Source of the DNA: an uncultured Methylobacillus sp.
GTDB lineage: Bacteria > Pseudomonadota > Gammaproteobacteria > Burkholderiales > Methylophilaceae
Reading direction: 5' to 3'
NCBI GenBank assembly: GCA_946481235.1
Contig: CAMLME010000035.1
Location: forward strand, 1 to 13,423
Length of the DNA: 13,423 nt
In this document: positions 8,632-13,423 of the stretch, in pieces
How positions within the stretch are numbered: the first letter of the stretch is position 1
Layout of the letters: every line of letters starts with the position of its first letter
The notes under the pieces: generated by a model
What the model was told of the DNA's origin: nothing
Seen by the model: only the letters and a program-made list of their open reading frames with translations
The model's database searches: none
Translations under genes and position numbers: made by a program

Positions 8632-8659
8632 CTTATAAAAAACGCCTGACTGTTGTCAA
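8632..8659 (-). promoter_or_regulatory. Predicted sigma70 promoter of the GldA-mutM unit
   Basis: On the minus strand, TTGACA (8659-8654), identical to the -35 consensus, is followed after 16 bp by TATAAG (8637-8632). Transcription would begin near 8625, giving a leader of roughly 30 nt before the ATG at 8593. The six-T run in the spacer adds AT-richness. Predicted from sequence only. Confidence 0.65.
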
Positions 8660-8671
8660 GCGTCGCATAGA

Positions 8672-8700
8672 TTGGAAAATCCACATAAACAAGCTATATT
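8672..8700 (+). promoter_or_regulatory. Predicted sigma70 promoter of the TPR-lolB-ispE-tRNA unit
   Basis: TTGGAA (8672-8677) and TATATT (8695-8700) are separated by exactly 17 bp. The start of transcription would be near 8707. That places the ATG at 8716 almost at the 5' end of the mRNA and supports the later start at 8785 for the TPR protein. The -35 hexamers of this and the leftward promoter are only 12 bp apart. Confidence 0.6.
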
Positions 8701-8784
8701 GAACAAGCATTATGGATGAACTTGGTTGGCCTGTCACGGACTAACCATGCATCCAGACTACATGTAACGGACCGTTTTCAACCC

Positions 8785-10467
8785 ATGAGAAATTCACCCA
8801 ATTCGATGCGCGCTTCTATCGCTATTGCACTACTTTTTGCCAGCTTGGGCACCCAGGCGCAAGAGGCCGTTCCTCCCGCCGCGAAAGAACTGAGCAGCGA
8901 GTTCGTTTACAAGTATCTGGTCGGTGAAGTCGCCGGACAGCGCGGAGACATCGGACTGGCCAGCACCATCTTCTATGATCTTGCTCAATCCAGCCGCGAT
9001 CCGCGCCTTGCAGAGCGCGCCGCCCGTGCAGCGGTTTACGGCAACCAGCCGCAGCTGGCTGCTCGTGCCGCCGGCCTATGGGCCGAGCTCGATCCGGAAT
9101 CGGTTGAAGCGCAACAGGCCATGGCACAACTGCTGCTCAGCACTGGAAACCTCGAAGATGCGCGGCCGTTCCTTGAAAAACTGCTGGTCGCGCCCGATCT
9201 GCGCGGCAACGGCTTCCTCTACCTGAACGGCGTACTCTCGCGCCATCCCGACAAGGATGCCGCACTTGCGCTGGTGCAGGACCTTGCGGAGCCCTATCCC
9301 CAGCAAGCCGAAGCGAAGTTCGCCGTGGCTCATCTCGCCTTCAACGCCGGACAGAATGATCTGGCGCTTAAGGAATTGAGCACCGCGGAAACGCTACGTC
9401 CAGGCTGGGAGCCCGCTGCCGCACTGCATGCCGAAATTCTTCTGCGTCAGTCCCAGGATAGCGCCCTCGTATTTTTCCGCGATTTCCTGAAAAAATACCC
9501 GGAGGCCAGCAACATCCGGCTGACTTACGCCAAACTGCTGGTCAACGAGAAACAACTGGATGAAGCGCGCGTTCAGTTCACCAAGCTTGCCGATGCGGTC
9601 AAGGAAAACCCGGAAATGGCCGTCGTTGTCGGCCTGCTGGCTGGCCAGCTCGGCGATTACGCGCAAGCCGACAAGTATTTCAAGCAGGCACTGGAGCACG
9701 GCTACAAGGAGCCGGAGCAACTCTATATTTATCTCGGACAATCGGCAGAGAAGCAGAACCTCAACGATCAGGCCTACGGCTGGTACAAGCGTGTGGAAAG
9801 TGAGGAATTGCGTTTTGACGCGCAGCTGCGCGTCGCCGCACTGCTTGCCCATGAGAAAAAGCTGGCTGAAGCGCGCAAACTGCTTCAGAACCTGCCGAAC
9901 CTGACCAGCGAGCAGCAGGCAGTTGCATTGCAGGTAGAAGCCAACCTTCTGGTACAGGAAAAGAATTACCAGGAGGCATACGCGATCCTCGACCGTGCCA
10001 TCAACACGTTGCCCAATACCCCTGAAATGATTTATGACTTTGCGATGCTGGCAGAAAAGGTGTTGCGTTTCGATATCATGGAACAGCAGTTGCGCAAGTT
10101 GATCACGATCAAACCGGACTTTGCCCAGGCCTATAATGCGCTTGGCTACACGCTGGCCGATCGCAACGAACGGCTCGAAGAGGCGGAATCGCTCATCGAA
10201 AAGGCCTTGACCCTCAGCCCGGACGACCACTACATCCTCGACAGCATGGGCTGGGTGCAATATCGACGCGGCATGCTGGACGAAGCGGCCGATTACCTTC
10301 GCCGCGCATACTCCGAGAAGACCGACCCTGAAATCGCAGCACACCTGGGCGAAGTTCTGTGGCAACAGGGCAAGCGGGACGAAGCAGTCAAAACCTGGGA
10401 CGAAGCGTTGCGCGCGCATCCCGACAATGAGGTACTGCTCAACACGACGAAAAAATTCCGTCAGTGA
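8785..10467 (+). CDS. Secreted tetratricopeptide repeat protein upstream of lolB
   Basis: I chose the ATG at 8785 (560 residues) because a Sec signal peptide starts there: a polar start with Arg2, a hydrophobic core SIAIALLFASL, and a likely cut after GTQA. The frame also allows an ATG at 8716, but that lies too close to the predicted transcription start and would put 23 polar residues before the signal peptide. No strong ribosome site marks either choice. The mature protein is helical repeats throughout. Clear TPR units are visible near the C terminus (about 448-550), e.g. NALGYTLADRNERLEEAESL, DSMGWVQYRRGMLDEAADYL and GEVLWQQGKRDEAVKTWDEA. No lipobox is seen, so it is probably periplasmic. 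TPR proteins scaffold complexes, and its fixed place beside lolB suggests an envelope role, but no partner can be named. It overlaps lolB by 4 bp. Confidence 0.87.
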   Translation: MRNSPNSMRASIAIALLFASLGTQAQEAVPPAAKELSSEFVYKYLVGEVAGQRGDIGLASTIFYDLAQSSRDPRLAERAARAAVYGNQPQLAARAAGLWAELDPESVEAQQAMAQLLLSTGNLEDARPFLEKLLVAPDLRGNGFLYLNGVLSRHPDKDAALALVQDLAEPYPQQAEAKFAVAHLAFNAGQNDLALKELSTAETLRPGWEPAAALHAEILLRQSQDSALVFFRDFLKKYPEASNIRLTYAKLLVNEKQLDEARVQFTKLADAVKENPEMAVVVGLLAGQLGDYAQADKYFKQALEHGYKEPEQLYIYLGQSAEKQNLNDQAYGWYKRVESEELRFDAQLRVAALLAHEKKLAEARKLLQNLPNLTSEQQAVALQVEANLLVQEKNYQEAYAILDRAINTLPNTPEMIYDFAMLAEKVLRFDIMEQQLRKLITIKPDFAQAYNALGYTLADRNERLEEAESLIEKALTLSPDDHYILDSMGWVQYRRGMLDEAADYLRRAYSEKTDPEIAAHLGEVLWQQGKRDEAVKTWDEALRAHPDNEVLLNTTKKFRQ

Positions 10468-11072
10468 GCTTTCTCCGCCTCACCCTGCTCTCGGCGTTAG
10501 TCGCGCTGGCCGGCTGCGCCAGCTTGGCTCCGTCGACCACGCCCGTTGATCTCGACGCGCAATCCCGACACCAGCGCAAACTGGAGAACATCAGCGCTTT
10601 CAGCCTGTCCGGCCGCATGGCGGTGCAGACGGAAAAACGTGGTTTCTCCGGTTCGCTGCGCTGGAAACATACCGAGGAAGGCGACTATTTCGCCCTCTAC
10701 TCTCCTTTGGGCGCCCAGGTGGCGGAAATCAACTCGAACAAGGACGGCGTGACGCTGACCACCAACGATCGCAAAACCTACAAGGCGGACGATGCCGAGA
10801 CCTTGCTCCAGCAGACCATGGGCTGGAGCCTGCCGCTCAACGGCCTCACCGACTGGGTCATCGGGCGCCCGACATCGAGCACATACGAGGCCATCGACAG
10901 CGATGCGCAAGGCCGGCTCACCCGGCTCAAGCAGGACGGCTGGGATATTGAGTACCCTTCCTACAAAACCGTGGAAGGCACCGACCTCCCCGGAAAGATC
11001 GTCCTGAGAAGCCCCCAGCTTGACCTGAAACTGCTCGTCGAGAACTGGGGAACCCTGTCGCGAGAACCATGA
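10464..11072 (+). CDS. lolB: Outer-membrane lipoprotein receptor LolB
   Basis: The product has 202 residues. It starts with a lipoprotein signal peptide whose lipobox LAGC places the lipidated cysteine at residue 18. The following Ala, not Asp, fits sorting to the outer membrane. The rest matches Lol[48 protein letters not shown] and IEYPSYK. LolB takes lipoproteins from the periplasmic carrier LolA and inserts them into the outer membrane. The GTG start is firm, because the next Met (residue 51) would remove the lipobox. The GTG overlaps the TGA of the TPR gene (GTGA), and the stop overlaps the ATG of ispE (ATGA), so translation of the three is probably coupled. The lolB-ispE pairing is widely conserved in proteobacteria. 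Confidence 0.94.
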   Translation: MSFLRLTLLSALVALAGCASLAPSTTPVDLDAQSRHQRKLENISAFSLSGRMAVQTEKRGFSGSLRWKHTEEGDYFALYSPLGAQVAEINSNKDGVTLTTNDRKTYKADDAETLLQQTMGWSLPLNGLTDWVIGRPTSSTYEAIDSDAQGRLTRLKQDGWDIEYPSYKTVEGTDLPGKIVLRSPQLDLKLLVENWGTLSREP

Positions 11073-11911
11073 CCGCCCTGTTTCAATCTTTTCCGGCACC
11101 GGCCAAGCTCAACCTGTTCCTGCATATCACCGGCAGGCGCACAGACGGCTATCACCTGCTGCAATCCGTCTTCCGGCTGATCGACAGAAACGATGTCCTG
11201 CATTTGCGTCCGACCGATGACGGAAATATCCGCCGCATACATGACATTCACGGCATAGCCGAAGAAAACGACCTGTGCGTCCGCGCCGCGCGCCTCCTGC
11301 AACAACACACGGGCTGCCGCCAGGGAGTGGATATCCGGCTTGAAAAAATCCTGCCGATGGGCGGCGGACTGGGAGGCGGCAGTTCGGATGCAGCCACGGT
11401 GCTGCTCGCGTTGAATCGCTTGTGGCAGCTGAATTTGCCTCGTGAAACACTGCTCGCGCTGGGCTTGCGCCTCGGCGCCGATGTGCCGATTTTCATATTT
11501 GGCGAGAACGCATGGGCAGAAGGCGTAGGCGAGCAATTACAGGCCATTGCATTGCCCGCGGCATGGTATGTTGTGCTTACACCAGACGTGCATGTATCGA
11601 CGGCAGATATATTTGCCAGTCAGGAATTGACAAGGGACACGATTCCCGCGAAAATGGCGGCCTTTTTCAAGGGCTACGGTCATAACGACTTGGAACCCGT
11701 GGTGTGCCGACACTACCCCGCAGTTGAAAGTTGCCTCGCATGGCTGAAGCAATTTGGAGATGCGAGAATGAGCGGTTCCGGCGCCAGCGTGTTTCTGGAA
11801 GTTGAGAGCGAAGTTGAAGCGCAGCGCGTATTCGCGCTGAAACCCGAAAAAATTGCGGGGTTTGTCGCGCAGGGATTGAATCAACATCCTCTGCACGATT
11901 TTGCAGATTGA
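11069..11911 (+). CDS. ispE: 4-diphosphocytidyl-2-C-methyl-D-erythritol kinase
   Basis: The product has 280 residues and is a GHMP-family kinase of the MEP pathway, phosphorylating CDP-methylerythritol on the way to isopentenyl diphosphate. [12 protein letters not shown] near the start carries the conserved lysine (Lys13). [14 protein letters not shown] follows. The ATP-binding glycine-rich motif [13 protein letters not shown] spans 96-108, and GADVPIF contains the catalytic aspartate (Asp138). Near the C terminus MSGSGASVF is the third GHMP motif. Length is normal and the gene looks intact. It overlaps lolB by 4 bp and its stop lies only 6 bp before tRNA-Gln, so the mRNA must be cut at the tRNA 5' end for the tRNA to mature. 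Confidence 0.97.
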   Translation: MTALFQSFPAPAKLNLFLHITGRRTDGYHLLQSVFRLIDRNDVLHLRPTDDGNIRRIHDIHGIAEENDLCVRAARLLQQHTGCRQGVDIRLEKILPMGGGLGGGSSDAATVLLALNRLWQLNLPRETLLALGLRLGADVPIFIFGENAWAEGVGEQLQAIALPAAWYVVLTPDVHVSTADIFASQELTRDTIPAKMAAFFKGYGHNDLEPVVCRHYPAVESCLAWLKQFGDARMSGSGASVFLEVESEVEAQRVFALKPEKIAGFVAQGLNQHPLHDFAD

Positions 11912-11917
11912 GTTAAT

Positions 11918-11994
11918 TGGGGAGTCGCCAAGCTGGTTAAGGCACCGGATTTTGATTCCGGCATGCGAAGGTTCGAATCCTTCCTCCCCAGCCA
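11918..11994 (+). tRNA. tRNA-Gln (UUG anticodon)
   Basis: The 77-nt gene folds as a full cloverleaf. The 7-bp acceptor stem (11918-11924 with 11984-11990) starts with U-A, as in tRNA-Gln. The anticodon stem CCGGA/TCCGG (11945-11949 with 11957-11961) encloses a 7-nt loop with anticodon TTG at 11952-11954. The variable loop is 5 nt, and the T stem GAAGG/CCTTC is perfect around TTCGAAT. Discriminator G11991 and an encoded CCA (11992-11994) complete it. It decodes CAA, and CAG by wobble. Only 6 bp separate it from ispE and no tRNA promoter is obvious, so it is probably co-transcribed with ispE. Confidence 0.98.
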
Positions 11995-12004
11995 AACAAT
12001 AATG

Positions 12005-12035
12005 AGCGTGTAGATTTACACGCTTTTTCTTTTTT
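12005..12035 (+). terminator. Intrinsic terminator after tRNA-Gln, in front of prs
   Basis: AGCGTGTA (12005-12012) pairs with TACACGCT (12017-12024) around a GATT loop, and is followed by a T-rich run to 12035 with a single C. It has all the parts of a rho-independent terminator for the TPR-lolB-ispE-tRNA transcript. It ends only 21 bp before the prs start codon, so it also lies in, or directly upstream of, the prs leader. Confidence 0.88.
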
Positions 12036-12056
12036 GAGAGTAAAGGAACCGCGGTC

Positions 12057-13007
12057 TTGGCTAACGGCGACATGATGGTTTTTACCGGCAATGCCAATCC
12101 CAAGCTTGCCGAGGAAGTAGTCGCTCACCTCAACATCAGCCTGGGTCGTGCCACGGTCGGCCGTTTTAGCGATGGCGAAGTGATGGTCGAACTGCTGGAA
12201 AACGTTCGCGGCAAGGACGTGTTCATCCTGCAGTCCACCAGCGCGCCGACCAATGACAACCTGATGGAAGTCATGGTCATGGCAGACGCCCTGCGCCGCT
12301 CTTCCGCAGCCCGTATTACCGCCGCCATCCCTTACTTCGGTTATTCGCGCCAGGATCGCCGTCCGCGTTCTGCCCGTGTTGCGATTACCGCCAAGATCGT
12401 CGCCAACATGCTGACCAGCGTCGGCGTCGACCGCGTACTGACGATGGATTTGCACTCCGACCAGATTCAGGGCTTTTTCGATATCCCGGTCGACAATATT
12501 TACGCTTCCCCCATCCTGCTGGGTGACGTGTGGAAGCACAATTACGACAACCTCGTGGTGGTCTCGCCGGACGTCGGCGGCGTGGTGCGTGCCCGTGCTC
12601 TTGCGAAACAATTGAGCTCCGACCTCGCCATCATCGACAAGCGTCGTCCGAAGCCGAATGTCGCCAAGGTCATGAACATCATCGGCGAAGTCGAAGGCCG
12701 TACCTGCGTCATCATGGATGACATGGTCGATACAGCCAACACGTTGTGCGAAGCCGCCAATGCCCTCAAGGAGCAAGGCGCCGTCAAAGTGGTCGCTTAC
12801 TGTACGCACCCGGTGTTGTCCGGCTCGGCAGTTGAGCGCATCGCCAACTCGCGCCTCGACGAACTGGTCGTATCCAATACCATTCCGTTGCGTGCCGATG
12901 CGGCAGCCTGCGCGAAGATTCGCCAGCTCAGCACCGCGGAAATCCTGGCCGAAACCATTCGCCGTATCAGCCGCGAAGATTCGGTCAGCTCGCTGTTTAT
13001 GGAATAA
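12057..13007 (+). CDS. prs: Ribose-phosphate pyrophosphokinase (PRPP synthetase)
   Basis: The product has 316 residues, typical for class I Prs. It makes PRPP from ribose 5-phosphate and ATP for purine, pyrimidine, NAD, His and Trp synthesis in the cytoplasm. Seen: GRFSDGEV near the N terminus, the catalytic flexible-loop region [18 protein letters not shown], the [17 protein letters not shown] segment that includes metal- and ATP-binding residues, and the PRPP-binding loop [10 protein letters not shown] (220-229; DDMVDTA at 221-227). The TTG start is preferred over the ATG at 12072. AAGGA lies 9 nt before it, and it gives the N terminus [17 protein letters not shown] typical of betaproteobacteria. 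The gene follows a strong terminator by 21 bp and precedes rplY, a conserved pairing. Confidence 0.97.
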   Translation: MANGDMMVFTGNANPKLAEEVVAHLNISLGRATVGRFSDGEVMVELLENVRGKDVFILQSTSAPTNDNLMEVMVMADALRRSSAARITAAIPYFGYSRQDRRPRSARVAITAKIVANMLTSVGVDRVLTMDLHSDQIQGFFDIPVDNIYASPILLGDVWKHNYDNLVVVSPDVGGVVRARALAKQLSSDLAIIDKRRPKPNVAKVMNIIGEVEGRTCVIMDDMVDTANTLCEAANALKEQGAVKVVAYCTHPVLSGSAVERIANSRLDELVVSNTIPLRADAAACAKIRQLSTAEILAETIRRISREDSVSSLFME

Positions 13008-13017
13008 AGAATTCTGC

Positions 13018-13066
13018 CACCAGCTTTTGGCTGGTGACGAATAAGCGCTGCCTGGTCGCGGGCAGC
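13018..13066 (+). promoter_or_regulatory. Two hairpins in the prs-rplY spacer
   Basis: Hairpin 1 pairs CACCAGC (13018-13024) with GCTGGTG (13030-13036), loop TTTTG. Hairpin 2 pairs GCTGCC (13047-13052) with GGCAGC (13061-13066) and is followed by CCTTTT, a short weak T-run. The rplY ribosome site (AGGAG, 13080-13084) lies 13 nt downstream. They may be a weak terminator, a processing site, or a leader element for L25 control. The structures are seen; their role is inferred. Confidence 0.4.
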
Positions 13067-13091
13067 CCTTTTAACTACTAGGAGTTTTAAC

Positions 13092-13423
13092 ATGCAAATC
13101 GAAATTACCGCCAAGAAGCGCGAGGCGCAAGGTACGGGTGCGAGCCGCCGTCTGCGTCGTTCAGGCAACGTTCCCGGCATCGTTTACGGTGGCGGCAAGG
13201 ACGCTGTCAACATCGAGCTGAATCACAAGGACCTGTTCCTGCAATTCCGCCACGAAGCCTTTCATGCCTCCATCCTGAACCTGGACCTGGACGGCAAGAA
13301 GGAACAAGTTCTGCTGCGCGACTTCCAGATGCACCCGGTCCGCAACACCATTCAGCACATCGACTTCCAGCGCGTCAGCGCTTCCGAGAAGATTCACGTG
13401 AAGGTACCGTTCCACTTCACCAA
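13092..13423 (+). CDS. rplY: Ribosomal protein L25, CTC type (3' partial)
   Basis: The gene opens with ATG after AGGAG at a 7-nt spacing and runs off the window after about 110 codons with no stop. The visible part is the L25 domain that binds 5S r[23 protein letters not shown], then [14 protein letters not shown], then [19 protein letters not shown]. The sequence continues past the normal end of the short E. coli L25 (94 residues) into VKVPFHF, the start of the second domain found in the long general-stress/CTC form of about 200 residues. L25 sits in the 50S central protuberance. The neighbour order prs-rplY, usually followed by pth, is standard in betaproteobacteria. Confidence 0.96.
   Translation, partial: MQIEITAKKREAQGTGASRRLRRSGNVPGIVYGGGKDAVNIELNHKDLFLQFRHEAFHASILNLDLDGKKEQVLLRDFQMHPVRNTIQHIDFQRVSASEKIHVKVPFHFT

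Noticed and set aside
8716..8784. Upstream ATG giving a 23-residue longer TPR protein
   Set aside because: It would place polar residues before a good signal peptide and start about 9 nt from the predicted transcription start, so the ATG at 8785 was chosen.
9394..10419. 341-codon open frame on the minus strand inside the TPR gene
   Set aside because: It is fully antisense to a gene with a clear signal peptide and TPR repeats. Its translation shows no recognisable domain, and long antisense frames are common in GC-rich coding DNA.
12072..12074. ATG as the prs start instead of TTG at 12057
   Set aside because: No ribosome site at suitable distance is seen for it, while AAGGA fits the TTG. The extra residues match betaproteobacterial Prs N termini. 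It cannot be fully excluded.
1..13423. CRISPR arrays, insertion sequences, prophage or attachment sites
   Set aside because: I found no regularly spaced direct repeats, transposase or integrase motifs, or direct repeats of the tRNA-Gln 3' end. The region after the tRNA leads directly into conserved prs.

Overview
The window looks like a chromosomal core segment of a betaproteobacterium, plausibly of the Nitrosomonadales/Methylophilales kind. This rests on moderately GC-rich DNA, beta-type protein sequences (UbiB, Prs, the long CTC-type L25) and the gene order TPR protein - lolB - ispE - tRNA-Gln - prs - rplY, a betaproteobacterial arrangement as I recall it. No phage, IS element, CRISPR array or resistance gene is visible. 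The genus cannot be fixed from the sequence alone.

Left part (1-3833): the 3' portion of ubiB (ubiquinone biosynthesis, 5' end outside the window) runs rightward. It overlaps, tail to tail, a leftward gene for a one-domain HDOD protein. The HDOD gene is divergent from a rightward sodium:solute symporter gene. Their 119-bp spacer carries two near-identical extended -10 elements in opposite orientation around a 17-bp dyad, which looks like a shared control region. The symporter ends at a perfect 10-bp hairpin that separates it from the convergent mutM.

Middle (3844-8593): a leftward, tightly packed five-gene unit, in transcription order ABC ATPase (GldA-like), ABC-2 permease (GldF-like), GldG-like auxiliary protein, DUF4340 membrane-anchored protein, and mutM (8-oxoguanine DNA glycosylase). 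Junctions are a 4-bp overlap, an 18-bp gap, a 4-bp overlap and a 15-bp gap. The first four form an ABC system resembling Bacteroidetes gliding/secretion components, but its role in this kind of bacterium is not established. It is the least understood system in the window.

Right part (8594-13423): a 191-bp spacer has back-to-back sigma70-type promoters. The rightward one drives a secreted TPR protein, lolB (outer-membrane lipoprotein receptor) and ispE (isoprenoid MEP pathway), each overlapping the next by 4 bp, followed 6 bp later by tRNA-Gln(UUG). A strong intrinsic terminator follows the tRNA and lies only 21 bp before the TTG start of prs (PRPP synthetase). After prs, an 84-bp spacer with two hairpins leads to rplY (ribosomal protein L25), which is cut by the window end.

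Taken together, the window is mostly housekeeping: quinone synthesis, DNA repair, envelope lipoprotein sorting, isoprenoid and nucleotide precursors, translation. The points worth a second look are the GldAFG/DUF4340 cassette joined to mutM, the symmetric HDOD/symporter control region, and the terminator placed in the prs leader.
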